From Arabidopsis thaliana (taxonomy: Eukaryota > Streptophyta > Magnoliopsida > Brassicales > Brassicaceae), in contig NC_003071.7 of NCBI RefSeq assembly GCF_000001735.4, positions 73,001 to 137,000 of the forward strand: a DNA stretch of 64,000 bases, read 5' to 3'. Position numbers and translations under genes: made by a program. The notes beneath the pieces are model-generated. The model did no database searches, was not told the DNA's origin, and saw only the letters and a program-made list of their open reading frames with translations. Shown piece by piece: positions 45,385-57,460 of the stretch. Numbering within the stretch: the first letter of the stretch is position 1; each line of letters opens with the position of its first letter.

Positions 45385-46219
45385 ATGGACCCAAACACAC
45401 CTGCAGACTTCTTCAAAGGTTCTTCCAAGTTTCATACATATTACTCACAGACCAAAAAGGGTGGTGGGGTAATCGATCTAGGCCTCAGCCTTAGGACCAT
45501 ACAACATGAAACTTACCTCCCACCGGCGCGAAGTGAGTTTTTTTTTTTTGCTGAATAGCCGTGCTTTCACCTCATCATTAGTTAGTTTTCTTAATCCTCA
45601 ACTTGCTACCTTCAATATCTATATGTGAATCAAAGTGATAGGTCTCGACGGGTATGGAGAGCTCATAGACTGGTCGCAGCCCAGCTATAACAGCATTACA
45701 CAGTTGAAGAGTGAGGACACTGGACACCAAAGACTTGCCCAAGGATATTACAATAATGAAGGAGAGAGCAGAGGAAAATATGCTTACGTAAAGGTAAATC
45801 TGGATGGCCTAGTGGTAGGGCGCAAGGTTTGCCTTGTTGATCAAGGAGCTTACGCAACTCTTGCTCTTCAGCTCAATGATATGTTTGGTAAGCCGTGTTC
45901 TGACCCCCAAGCTTCCAGCTACAAGTATGTTTCAGAAGGTTTTGCCACATTAATTCGAATCTGCAGGGATGCAGACCGTGTCGGGATTGAGGTTGTTCCA
46001 GACTGAGTCTGAGTTCTCTTTGGTCTACAGAGACAGAGAAGGCATTTGGAGGAATGTTGGGGATGTTCCATGGAAGTAAGCTCTTACATTTTCTCTATAC
46101 AAAAACTAAGCATTTTAAGTTAACCACTTTGTAATTTGTCTGAAACCTGTAGGGAGTTTGTCGAAAGCGTGGATCGGATGCGAATCGCAAGAAGAAACGA
46201 TGCTCTTCTTCCCTTTTAA
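45385..46219 (+). CDS. IAA32: AUX/IAA protein lacking domain II (IAA32-like)
   Basis: Four exons, 45385-45532, 45636-45887, 45967-46075 and 46153-46219, give 191 aa. The codon split A|TG at the first junction and G|GG at the second confirm the frames. A short LxLxL repressor-like motif (IDLGLSLRT, ~30-38) is present. The canonical degron VGWPP (domain II) is absent. The C-terminal PB1 domain (III/IV) is complete: YAYVKVNLDGLVVGRKVCL ... YRDREGIWRNVGDVPWKEF. Family knowledge: AUX/IAAs repress ARF factors; IAA32 and IAA34 lack the degron, so are not removed through TIR1, and are stabilised by TMK1 phosphorylation in apical hooks. Matches AT2G01200. Confidence 0.94.
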
Positions 46220-46508
46220 GCTTTTAAGTCCAAGCTTCTTCTGGGGCGTTCACTGATTATCTAAGATCCAAATTAGCTCACTTGTGGTTCTATTGTTCAA
46301 TATCTGATGTAATGGAAGCTTTAAGCTATAAATACGATTATGAAGAGAGGGACATCTTAATAACCAACCACCAACAAGACTGGGACAAATAAAAGAACAA
46401 AATAAAACAAAACAAACGGTAACCACATTAGTGTCATCAGGCTTATGCTTCAAAATACATTGCAGCTTCAAATTTCAAAACAAGCTTTATGTGCAATCTC
46501 TAGATGTC

Positions 46509-48734
46509 TCAATCGCCGGCCACGGGTAATCTGTCGAGCGTATCAGAAACGTGCCTCATGGTAGGCCTTTTCTCTGGACTGCTATTCACGCAACTGATTG
46601 CAATCTTAAGAACAGCAACAATCTCGTCTTCCGTCTCTGCCTCAGGAGCCAAACAAGGATCAAGAACATCACACAATGGTTTCTTCTCCTCAATGCATAC
46701 CTGTACCCACCGCACTAGATCCATTTCCGATGTCCCCACCTCCACTGCGGGAGACCTACCCGCTATCAATTCCAGTAAAATGATCCCATAAGAGTAAACA
46801 TCCCACTTCTGTGAAGGTTTTACCATCTTGAGAGTCTCAGGTGCTTGATAGTAGGATCCAGAAGAAGAGTGAGCAGTGAACTCCGAAGATACGCTCTTGT
46901 GATGGTGTTGTTGCCTCTCTTGCGGCTGTTGATCCGTTTGGATGATTCTGTTAGACTGTATGGTCGGAGAAGATCCTCCAGCGATGTTAGCTAACCGTGC
47001 TAGTCCAAAATCTGAGATCTTAGGTTCCATGTCCTGTCCAATGAGAATGTTGCTTGGCTTGAGATCTCCATGGACGTATTTCTTGGGACTAAACTCATGC
47101 AGATAAACAAGCCCTGTAGCAATCCCTTTCATTATCCTCAACCGTTCAGACCATGTCAACGGAGCGATGGTCATCATCCCCGGCTTTCCTGCACATACAC
47201 ACACACACATTTACGATGATGTAACTGAATAATGCATCTTGAAATGAGAAAAGAGTGACTCACCGTGGAGGGCGGTTGCGAGGTTACCGTTGGAAACATA
47301 GTCGTAGATGAGAAGCTTTTCATCGACAGACCAATAATAAGCTCGAAGACTAGCAATGTTAGGATGTTTTAGTTTCCCTATGGCTTCAACTTCTGTCTGA
47401 AACTCCTTGAATCTCTGAGACCCTCCTTCACCCAATCTCCGTACGGCCAGTGTGAGCCCGTTCTCTAGAACCACTTTGTAGACAATTCCGATTCCGCTCT
47501 TCCCCAGAACGAAAGCTGACGCCTTTAGCAGCTCCTCCAGGTTAAACGCAACCTGAGCGTCGAGGGGAACAATGTCGCAATGCTCCACGTTTTCAGATGG
47601 CGTTTCGGATTCGTCTTTACGGAAACACAGACACTCAGAAGCCCTTTTCTTGGATTCTTTCTCGACTCCGAATTGGTTCTCGCGGTTACAAGCGCAGAAC
47701 TTTGAGTAGCAGTAAGTGAAAAGCAAACCCACAAGGCAGATACCAAACACGTCGCAGAGAACAATGGCAATGACGGCGCTTTTGCTCAAACCACTTGATT
47801 TCTGTTTGGTTTCAGAGTTAGTACTATCAGAATCCTCAGGTGGGTTGTTGCTTGGGATAAAAGGGTAAGAGGCATTGAGGCCAAGTTGATATCCTTGGCA
47901 AAGGTCCTTCAATGGAGGCCCGCATAGACCAGTGTTGCCGATAAACGCTGTTGGTCCTCTGTTCATAAGAGCACCGGTTTGAGGAATGGGACCGGAGAGA
48001 TTATTGAAAGTGAGATCAATGTAAACCTTTTCAGGAAGATCTCCAAGGGCAGGTGGGATTGAGCCGGTGAAGTGATTATGAGAGAAATCAGCAGTTCCTT
48101 GAAGGTTGGAGAGGTTTCCAATGTCGCTGGGGATGGAGCCGTTGAATTGGTTGAAGGCGAGGTCGAGTTTCTCCAGAGAGACGAACGCTGAGCCAAACCC
48201 ATCAGGCAAAGGACCAGACAAGTTGTTTCTGCTGACATCGAGTGTTTTAAGTCTGTTGCATTGCAGAATCGAAAGTGGTAACGACCCGTTGAAGAGATTC
48301 TGTGACAAATCTAAGGTCTGAAGAAGCTTCAGCTTACCGATCTCTTCCGACAATGACCCATCAAAGGAATTGCCGTAAAGGACTAGACTTTGGAGTCCCT
48401 GAAGATGGAAAAGCTGAATAGGCAACGACCCATAAAACCTATTGCTCCGGAGATTCAAGTGACGGAGACTGGAGAGAAACCCTAGAGACGAAGGGAGAGA
48501 ACCGTAAAGATTCTTCCTTGGAATGCTTAGAGACACCACCCTGAGTTCTTTGCAAGTTACACCGTTCCACGAACAGGCGTTCTCGTCTGATGAGTTCCAA
48601 TTGTTAAGAGAACCTGTAGGATCATCGTGAACGCTTTGTTTAAACGTTAAGAGCGCAAAGCCTTCGTCGTTTAAGCCACTTATGACAGTCACATTGCAGA
48701 GAAGAGCAACGAAGATGATCAGCGAGGCCAACAT
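46509..48734 (-). CDS. ZAR1: LRR receptor-like kinase, subfamily III (ZAR1-like)
   Basis: Two exons, 48734-47264 and 47188-46509, give 716 aa. Signal peptide ~1-22, LRR N-terminal cap ([16 protein letters not shown]), six to seven LRRs, one transmembrane helix (~320-345), then the kinase. The glycine loop is [10 protein letters not shown]. The usual ATP-binding lysine of VAIK is Arg in LAVRRLG. HRD reads HGDLKPSN and DFG is present ([10 protein letters not shown]). Family knowledge: ZYGOTIC ARREST 1 controls asymmetric division of the zygote together with calmodulin and G-beta. The in-frame codon at 48746 is TTG, so ATG 48734 is the start. Matches AT2G01210. Confidence 0.93.
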
Positions 48735-49037
48735 TATCAGATGCAAATTAGAACAAAAAGACGAGTGTTGGCTTTGTACAAAGCAAAGAGAGATAGTAGC
48801 AAGAAGAGTGTGATATTGATGGAGTGAAGAGTAAAGTGAAAAAGATACTCTCGTTGAAGAAAAAGGAGAAAGAAAGAATACAAAAAGTAGAGAGAAAGAG
48901 AGAGAGAGCTCTGTTTTTGCATTGGGAGAAGAGAATTAACAAAAAAAAAAGAAATGACCAAAGAAAGAGGTGAAAGTTGGAGAAAAGAGAAGGCCATGGC
49001 GAAGTAATCCATACGCTAATTTGACCACTAATCTAAT

Positions 49038-49247
49038 GGGTTTGAATGGTAACAAACTTAAGCTTTATACAGTTTTGAATCGATCATAAAAACTTTATTA
49101 AAAGTGTTACAAAAAGTTTTACTTTTAGCTTTTTTGTACAGCTTTTTTATACAGCTTCTTCTAACAGTTTTGCACTATTCCGATAAAGCTAATAGCTTCA
49201 GCTAACAGGTAAAAAACTTGTCCAGCTTTTGGTTACCAATCAGACCC
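49038..49247. mobile_element. MITE (about 210 bp), TIR GGGTTTGAATGGTAAC
   Basis: Left end GGGTTTGAATGGTAAC, right end reverse-complemented GGGTCTGATTGGTAACC. AAT on both sides (49035-49037, 49248-49250) may be the target-site duplication. Homologous to the degraded copy at 36845-37050. Confidence 0.6.
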
Positions 49248-50150
49248 AATATCTTTGTAATCTCTCCTATATACAAAATGTTACAAATGCAGATATCTTT
49301 ATTCAAATAGTTACATCTTGTAATACCTTTTGTCATGATTGTTGTTTTATTCCGAAAAGTAATATATTGGGGTCCTTTGATTGATCTGTCAAGTGTCAAT
49401 GTAGGTAACATTTACAGTGTTTGTCCTTTTCTATTAATCTATCTTGTCAATATATTACTACTACAGTAGTATCATTCATTTTTTATTTCTTAGATGATGT
49501 TGCTCTAGCACGAAACTCCATAAAATACCAAGTGATGCATATTAATAGAGTGTAGCAAGTGTAGTAACAAGTAGTAACAAGTGTAGTTTCAAATGAGCAT
49601 TGAACAAACTAGTTACGATTGGGAGAGAGCAAACATAACAGTGGAGTTTACTAGAGAAGAAAGGTGCCACAAGATACCACCACGCTCTTCCTGCTTTCTT
49701 TATTCCTCGAGTCTGCTTTTACAGTACTAGTACTACCTCTTTTATATCTTACTTTACCATATAAATCACAGCTCATCTTTCTTATTTTACTTAGAATAGT
49801 AGCTTGACATGTTTTTTCGCAAGAAGAAGATTCATATAATAAACGATTATAAATGTGGTTTAGATTTAGCTAAAGCCTTAAAAGGGTAAAAGGAGAGGAC
49901 ATGTGTACAAACATTAGTCCGGCCCTTATTGTCGTTATGGTGATACGATAAAATTGTCGATAAGTAGACTTGGTGAAGTGTGATGTCTCCTAGTTTCTTA
50001 GGATAGAGAGCCCCAAAAAAACCTAAACCTAAACCCAGAGAGAGTGTGCCAGAGTGGGCCTATTTTCTCCTCACGGACTAACGGCGACGACTCCGAGGCT
50101 ACATACTAGTAAATCAAACAACTTGGGTTTTAGTGCAATATAAAATTATT

Positions 50151-50237
50151 TTGGGCATAAATTGTAATTATGGAAACGTTTGGGCATGAATTGTTATTAC
50201 GGAAACTGTTGGGGATAAATTGAAATTACGGAAACTT
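50151..50237 (+). repeat. Three-copy ~29-bp tandem repeat in promoter
   Basis: Units TTGGGCATAAATTG..., TTTGGGCATGAATTG... and TTGGGGATAAATTG..., each ending in (T/C)GGAAAC. Located ~65-150 bp upstream of the next start codon. Confidence 0.7.
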
Positions 50238-50300
50238 TGGGGGGCTTAATTTGGCTTTTTGCTGGCACGGCAATGGGAGGAGACGAAACCGAGAGAAACA

Positions 50301-53213
50301 ATGGGAGACGCTGCGATCCGTACCGTCGTCGAAGCCATTCACTCATCTCCGACGCAGGCCGTCGTCTATCTTTGCGGCGGTGCCTCTCTGGTTTCACTCT
50401 CTCTCTTTATGATTGATTCGTATATACACAAGTATGTGATTGCTCTGTGCTTTTGAGTGATCGAAATTGAATTCTCTTTCAGGCTTTAGGTTGGTTGATG
50501 TCGGTTCCTGGAGCGTCGAACACGCTTCTCGAGTCCGTGGTTCCTTATTCGAGAGTATCTATGGTTCAATTACTCGGCAGGGTTTGTTCATAAACCTCTC
50601 AATTTCATTATAGCAATCGATGTTTCTCTTCTCTCCATTAATCAGCTGATTTTCGTTCGCTCTCTTTTAGGTTCCGAGCCAACACTGTAGCCAAGCATTG
50701 GCCAAGGAGATGGCCTTGTTAGCCTACAATCGGGCGCTTAAGCTCTCTAAACCAGGTACTTGCTCTCTTTCTTCACTTCACCATCCTTTGTTAGCAAGAA
50801 GTCCTGGAATATAGTAATGTGGATTGGTGTAACTTCCTTAATCTTGTGGATAGGATATCCGGTTCTCGGTGTCGGGTTTACGGGATCATTGGTAACTTCT
50901 CGTCCTAAGCGTGGAGATCACAGGTTATGCAATTTTGTTTCCTGCTCTTTATAGTAATATACTTGTTTGCTTGAAATGAAAGCTATCACAATAAGCTAGT
51001 TCTCTAGCATGGCCCTTTATTCTTTCTGTCACTCATAGTTTTTGTTTGTTGCGCGAGAGTATAGGTTCTTTTTGTCTATGAGAGCATCCGACCGGATTTT
51101 GGAATCTTCAGTCACTCTAACTAAGGTGATTGCTGCAACCTTCTCTCTCCCATATTGCTTTACTCTTTTCTATCAACTACTCAATGTATGTTATTCTTAT
51201 TGTGGAAAACTTTAGAACTTACGGAGCCGAGAAGAAGAAGATAAGGTGTCAAGCTGTGCACTGATCCAGGTGTGTTACTAAGCTAATTACAACCTGGTAC
51301 TAATCTGCCTAGGCCATTGCTATCTGATTTTCCTTTCTCTAGTTTTGTTAGGAATAGTGACAAGTTAGTTTGGTTACTGGTATTACAAACAAGTACCTGC
51401 AGACATTTCTTTTTCATAATTTTGTATTATTTAGACTATATATTCTTCTAGGCCAGTTTTAATCCAAAATTTCCACATTCTCCAAACGCATTGTTTTCTG
51501 AGGTTCATCATGGACTGAGTTGTTAAAACCTTTTCTGGTCATTATCTTAGGCTATGGCCAAGGCATGCCAAGTTTCTGGGACACTTGACTCTGGCTTGAC
51601 CGAGTCTGAGGTGCCTTATGAGTCTGAAACCCACTTTACTGAAGAACAAGAACTAGAGCAGCTTATAAATGGGCACTTGTGCTGTAAGATTTATCCATTT
51701 TCTGGGGGTAAGATTTTGGTCATTTGTCCCAATGAAACTTTAGAATTTTTTTTTTCAAACTTCATCTGGCATTTGTTGCCACTAATGATGTAGTTCTAAC
51801 TTTGTGGCAGAAGCACACGGGTCTGATGAAGACAGAAAGATTATACTACCTGGCTCTTTTAACCCATTACATGAAGGTCATCTCAAGCTGTTAGAAGTTG
51901 CTATGAGGTAAGCTAGTATTTGCTTAACGATAACGAGTACCTGTTTCTCTTTCGGGTGAACATGTTTAAAAGAATAACCGTTGTTAATGTCAATCATTAT
52001 GTATAACCTGAGTCTTCTGTGTCTTTTGACTCTTCGCTGTCTCTATGTTTCTTAGTTAAATCTGATATGCTATATTATGCAAGAGTAGTAATTGATAATA
52101 TCTTTCGTTGTGGCCACATGTTGTGACTGTATGAATTGATTCCGTTGTTGGATTTTGGAGAGGCCTCTGGCATTTTGACAATTTTACTATCTCCAAACAA
52201 CAAATCAGATAACTGTTCTTTTTCTCTGGAAAATAAAATAGAAACAATCTCACAAGCAGATTTGTTGATGCAGTGTTTGTGGGGGCGGCTACCCATGTTT
52301 TGAAATATCCGCAATAAATGCCGACAAACCACCGCTTACAATTGCACAGATTAAAGATCGTGTCAAGCAATTTGAAGTAGTTGGTAGGCCGGATCTTTAT
52401 TTTTCACTATCTATTTATCTTTTCAATCTTGTGCACCACTTTTTTGGTATCTCTATGATCCAATTGTTTCCAACTAGAGAAAGACCAATCAGTTTTATGA
52501 TCCAGAGTCGAGCTATAATTGTTTCCAATGCATTTATTTTGTCTATATGCTTGTGCCATGATTTGATATTGGTTTAGTATCCGGTTGGCAGGAAAGACGA
52601 TAATAGTTTCAAATCAGCCATACTTCTACAAGAAAGCTGAACTCTTCCCAGGAAGCAGTTTTGTAATTGGCGCTGACACTGCAGCGAGGCTTGTCAATGT
52701 ATGTAAAAACTGAACCGTTCCCTGATCCTCTTTTTTTTTTTTTTTTTTCCTTACAGTTATATTTATACACTACCTGTTGTGGTGAGCGACCTGAAACTTA
52801 GTAAGACATTTGAAGTGCTCTATATCTTCCTGTTCCACACTATCAAAGAAGATTAAGAAACTGAATTTCTTGCAGCCAAAGTACTATGAAGGAAGCATCA
52901 AAAGGATGTTGGAGATACTTGGTGATTGCAAACGGACAGGTTGCACTTTCCTTGTTGGTGGCCGCAATGTAGATGGTGTATTTAAGGTTTGACCTAAGCA
53001 CTAGAATCTAGAGCAATACAAATTTAGTCCCTTTGAGAGTTGTCTATGAGATTGTATGCCTAATGCCTTATCCTTGCTCCTCTGCAGGTTCTTGAAGATG
53101 TTGATATTCCAGAGGAAATAATCGACATGTTTATTTCAATTCCAGCAGATATATTCCGGATGGATATATCCTCTACAGAGATAAGAAAAAAACAAGGGGG
53201 TGGTACGAACTAA
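50301..53213 (+). CDS. CinA-like / NMNAT-type nucleotidylyltransferase fusion protein
   Basis: Twelve exons, 50301-50390, 50483-50581, 50671-50755, 50854-50923, 51065-51125, 51216-51269, 51551-51707, 51811-51907, 52274-52383, 52592-52698, 52876-52986 and 53088-53213, give 388 aa in frame. The N-terminal ~170 residues (KEMALLAYNRALKLS ... GVGFTGSLVTSRPKRGDHR) resemble the CinA C-terminal (nicotinamide-nucleotide amidase-like) fold. The C-terminal half starts with GSFNPLHEGH (the nucleotidylyltransferase GxFxPxHxGH motif) and has ISSTEIRKK near the end (the ISSTxIR motif). This suggests NAD or pyrimidine/pantetheine nucleotide metabolism, possibly salvage or repair; the substrate is not shown. 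Matches AT2G01220. The duplicated block 53205-57460 begins inside the last codons. Confidence 0.9.
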
Positions 53214-53925
53214 TGACTTCTCAACCCGCTTGAAAGTCTTGGCTCGCAAGACAATTTATTTAGTGCAGTTACTTTTTGATTTGATATGTATTGTGTTGCA
53301 TTCTGTTCTTATTATGGAATCCGGATCAATGGTATGAGCATTTGCACATGACATCGAAAGAGCATTGCAGAGTTGCATGGGAAACGTTTAAAGAGTGCGA
53401 ATATTTGTGAATTGTGACAGAGAAGCCTTGTTAAATATTTATGAATGTGAGCTGATTAGAATCTGTAATCATATTACCAGGGCTCTACCTATAAGTAGGG
53501 TTAGTGAAAATCTTGTAATAGTAGTACCGAATGATCAAATTGTGCTGGTTATTTCACAGGTCTCTGCAAATATAACAGTTTAAGCTTCATGTACGAAAAT
53601 GCTATCAGCGCTAATGAATATTAAAGCATTACATTGTGCTCTTATTGGGCTTTTCCAATATATGTAGGCCTATAATCGTTTGGAAACTAATCTCAATGGA
53701 TACTTGGAAAATATAAAAGTCGGCCCAAAAGTGAAGCGCGTGATTTTTTAACTGCAAAACGCAAGTCGTTTACCGACCCTCAGATTGAGCGCGTCGACGC
53801 CACCTCCCCGAAATCTGTGGGCACCCATGCAGAAATTTGCCGTTTTTCGTAAAATTCTAAAAGTGGGCGCGTGTGGGTCGTTTTAGTTTGAGGCAAGGAA
53901 AAAAGAAGAAGTAAACTTGCATTTA
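53205..53925. repeat. Duplicated block X, copy 1
   Basis: 3' end and flank of the CinA-like gene. Repeats at 57461-58354 with by-eye similarity around 90%. Carries TGGGC/GGCCCA motifs (53645-53736) and a GC-rich tract 53770-53880 (GAGCGCGTCGACGCC). No ORF of note. Confidence 0.85.
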
Positions 53926-55439
53926 TCAACTACATATACTTTTTTGGTAAGGATTTTGAGAGATTTTGAGACAAAAATCTTAAAATAGTATTTAGCTTTT
54001 ATTTTCTACAAAATCTTTTTAAGACAATTATTGTTCTAGATTTATATCTTTAAGTAAATTTTATCTTTATTTAACTATATTCAATTAATTGCTAATTTCC
54101 TAAAATCTTTTTATATACATTATATATAAATGTATGATTTTTCTTTCACTTTTATTTGTTCTGATCTCTAATTTATTTTGATTTTTATATAAAATACATA
54201 TAGTTAATAAAATATTAAATTTATTGCGGCATATGTAATTTAAATTTTTTAAAACAAACATATATTACTTAATCGATGAAAAAGTGTATAAGGTCTCATA
54301 TTGCTTAAAACATTGTGCAATAAATTATATTCATACTATTAAAAAGATCAAAATAATTTTGAATACGAATTAGCAGGAAGCTTGATTTATCAGAAATCCA
54401 AAATTAAAATGTTATTCGGTTTAGTCCGGTTCTTTATTTTAAAAAATAAAATCATTAAAAATTCAAAAGATTACAAATATTTAAATTTTATTAAATATTA
54501 AAAATTTAAGACTTTTAAAAAGTTAGACTTTATAAAACATTTTAAATATTTCTAATTTTATGAAGATTTAAATATTGAACTTTATAAGAAGTTTAAATAT
54601 TAAAAATACTTAAAAATATATTAATATGAGACGGTATTCTACAAATGAAATCTTAGATATAACAATCAAAATAAAATTATAAAGTTTGGATCGATATTAA
54701 AACTTTTTTTTAAGTTTCAAATATTACTTTATAAGAAAATAAAAAATAATGTTTAATTTCAAGATATGGGGTTATATGGTGGGACATGTTTGAGTTGATA
54801 TTAATACGAGATGGTATACTATGGGCGGAATCCTAGAATTAACAATCAAAATATAATTATACAATTTTAAAAACTAAACAAAAATAACAATATTAACAAA
54901 ACAAAAATAAATTAAAACTTCAAATTTTTTAGTTATAAAAATTATTCCAAGTTGTATCATACATAGAAAAAAATAATAGCATATAACTATAGATCATCTT
55001 TAAAACAAAATTTTAATTTTTGTTGATAAAAATATATGTCCGTGATATACTTTTTATTATGTTATTTATATATAAATAATATTAATTAAAATAATTTTTT
55101 TAACTTTCTCACAAAAATATCAATCTACGGTGTATTGTAGATCAATCTCTAGTGTGTTATTATTGTCAGGGTTGTCTGATAGTCTCCCTCCAACTATATA
55201 CTGAATGTTATATATAGTCTTCTTCATATTGTCTTTTCCTATGTGACTACCATTTTTTTTGGTGTTACTTTTTTGTTTCAATCCAGTAATAAAGAGGAAT
55301 CAAACTTAATCAATCAATGTAAGAACTGCATACATCTGAATATCTGATTATGTAGCTCTATACTTTTTACACGGAATTTTACTACTAGGAATATGATAAT
55401 AGCATATAGAGGTTGGTTGGCTTTCAGTCCGGTCATGAA
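53926..55439. other. AT-rich spacer, no gene seen
   Basis: Extremely AT-rich; no ORF resembling protein. Two passages share the phrase GAGATGGTATACTA / GAGACGGTATTCTAC (54628-54650, 54805-54825), suggesting an old local repeat. This stretch is absent from the second copy of the 53-59 kb duplication. Confidence 0.4.
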
Positions 55440-56478
55440 CTACTCCACCTTGGGGGCCCTAGGAATTTTAGAGACAACTTGTTTGAATACTTCAAGTAAA
55501 TTGTTCTTCTCTTCTGATACTTTCCCCATGAAACTGTCAATGAGCTCTTGAAATTGCATGTAAACAACCGGGATTGTCATCGAGCAAACCAAGCCTGCAA
55601 GGATGTGCATGGTTATAATAATAGTTATTAGAAACAAATAGAAGGACGACATAAAAAGACAAGGAGATCGATAACAGGTCATGAGTTATATATATGTGGT
55701 CTTACATATATACAAAATTGTGAGGAGGCTGATGTAGCTCCCAATGTTGTATATGATGGCCACATAAAGGATGGTCTGCCACATGAATTTTTATATAAAT
55801 GAATCTTTAAACTTGTATATGGAAACTAGAAAGTTATGATGTCGACTAGTGAAGATTCACACCTTTAGAAATGTTTTGTTGTCTTTCCCATATGCAATCT
55901 CATAGAGCATGAGGAGATGCCCCTCCATCATTGAAAACAAGGCTTTAAGTGGGGAATCTGGTTGATTTAACTCTTCTGGAGTTGGAGGTCTCCTGTGTAA
56001 GATCACATAATTGGTGAAACGTTAAGTAAGAGCTAGCTCTATCTACTGTTATATTGTAAAGACGTGTGTATTTGGTAGGTACCGAGTGAAAAAGACTTCT
56101 CCGAACTTGGCCCAAAGGAAGAGAATGAGCATGAGGAGTAACAAGATTGAGCAGAGAAGCGGAACTAATCGAGCTTCCATGAACTCCAAGAGGAACCAGA
56201 AGAGTGTGGCCATTACAAGTGTTATCCCTGAGTTTATCTTGTCCTTCCACAGACATAGATCTGCCACTACAACAACATTCCCAATTGGTTATTAATCGTA
56301 AGGTAAAGCCGGTTAGTCTCTTCTTTGAATAGATTTTGTTTTCCTCTACAAGAATGTCAGGTCTTAATCATATTCTACTAAGTGAAAGGATTGTGCATGG
56401 ATTCATATTTAAAAATGATAAGTATTTGATAATGATGTAACCTGCTCCATCGCCAAGTATTTGATCCACAAGAGACAT
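55440..56478 (-). CDS. RTNLB15: Reticulon-like protein, RTNLB group
   Basis: Five exons, 56478-56442, 56260-56083, 55992-55863, 55775-55706 and 55594-55440, give 189 aa. The short N-terminus (MSLVDQILGDGAADLCLWKDK) leads straight into the reticulon homology domain. It has two long hydrophobic hairpins (INSGITLVMATLFWFLLEF ... LLMLILFLWAKFG; ILYVAIIYNIGSYISLLTIL ... CSMTIPVVYMQF) separated by a ~60-residue loop. The tail is short and basic-acidic (SKIPRAPKVE). Family knowledge: RTNLB proteins insert as wedges and shape tubular ER. The symbol rests on position (AT2G01240) and is less certain than the family. Its upstream region is block Y of the duplication. Confidence 0.85.
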
Positions 56479-56578
56479 TTTGGTTGTGTTGTGATAATTC
56501 CTTAATTCTTAAAGGAGACCTGCAATATAATCTCCATAGACCATACTCAATCGGGATTTTATAATTAAAATAAATCAC

Positions 56579-57460
56579 CATTTAATTTGATCTCTTCTTA
56601 ACTTTTTTTTTGTTGGCATGCTTTTTAGTCTTAACTCTTAATTAAAAACAATAACCATTGTTTAATTTAACAAACAATAACCATTGTTGGCATGTTCACA
56701 TTTAGAGATGATGATACGTGTTCTTTTTATTCATGCCACAAATTCATTTAAAAATATATATATTATCTTCTATTCACTATTAATCTATTATTAATACGAT
56801 TAGATTTATTTAACATTTGCATGCAGAAATATGATAACATTTGTTGATATTTAGCTATATCCGGTCGCACATAGTTTGTAAATAGAAATATATTATTTTT
56901 TCATTTTATTTATTTCCATTTTAATTTATTTTATACTTTCAATATATTTTCAAATAAGTGTATATAAAATTTAAAATTATATAAATATAAAATATAACTT
57001 TCCAATTTCCTAATTAAATATTTATTTGTCTATTTTGCAAACAAGATTTTATTTCTCATTACTTCTATCCAGCTCTACATTTTGGTTCATTTTGTTTAAA
57101 TAAGATTTTGTTTAGGGATGGGCTTACGGATTTTCGGTTTGGTTTCGATTCAGATTTTTTGGTTTTACGGTTTTTTTAGTTTTACTAAAACTATAACTAT
57201 ATAGAAACAATATATAATTCGTTTTGGTTACGGTTCGATTTTTATGGTTTTATGGTTTTTCGAATTTATAAATATTGAAACCATACAAAAACCATATACA
57301 TATCGGTTTGGTTCCGGTTTGAACACAATTTTTTTGGTTATTCCATATTTTTACGAATGAATAAGTTAAATATAATATCTTTTTATAATTAAATTTTTGG
57401 TTTCTAAATTACTAAAAAGATCAATAATTTTAACCCTAACACTTTATTACTTCATAATAC
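56579..57460. repeat. Duplicated block Y, copy 1 (reticulon promoter side)
   Basis: Starts ~100 bp upstream of the reticulon start codon. Repeats at 58349-59275. Includes GGTTTGGTT/AACCAT-rich low-complexity sequence (57120-57345) of a kind common between Brassicaceae genes. Confidence 0.85.

Larger units (their letters stand above)
48735..50300. other. Divergent intergenic region between ZAR1 and the CinA-like gene
   Basis: CT/GA-rich ZAR1 leader at 48840-48915. A MITE lies at 49038-49247 and a ~29-bp tandem repeat at 50151-50237 (listed). A telomere-like tract AAACCTAAACCTAAACCC lies at about 50019-50036. TGGGCC occurs near 50055. No gene seen. Confidence 0.45.

Noticed and set aside
48840..48960. 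GA-repeat tract read as part of a longer ZAR1 N-terminus
   Set aside because: The upstream frame is low-complexity leader; the signal peptide starts at ATG 48734.
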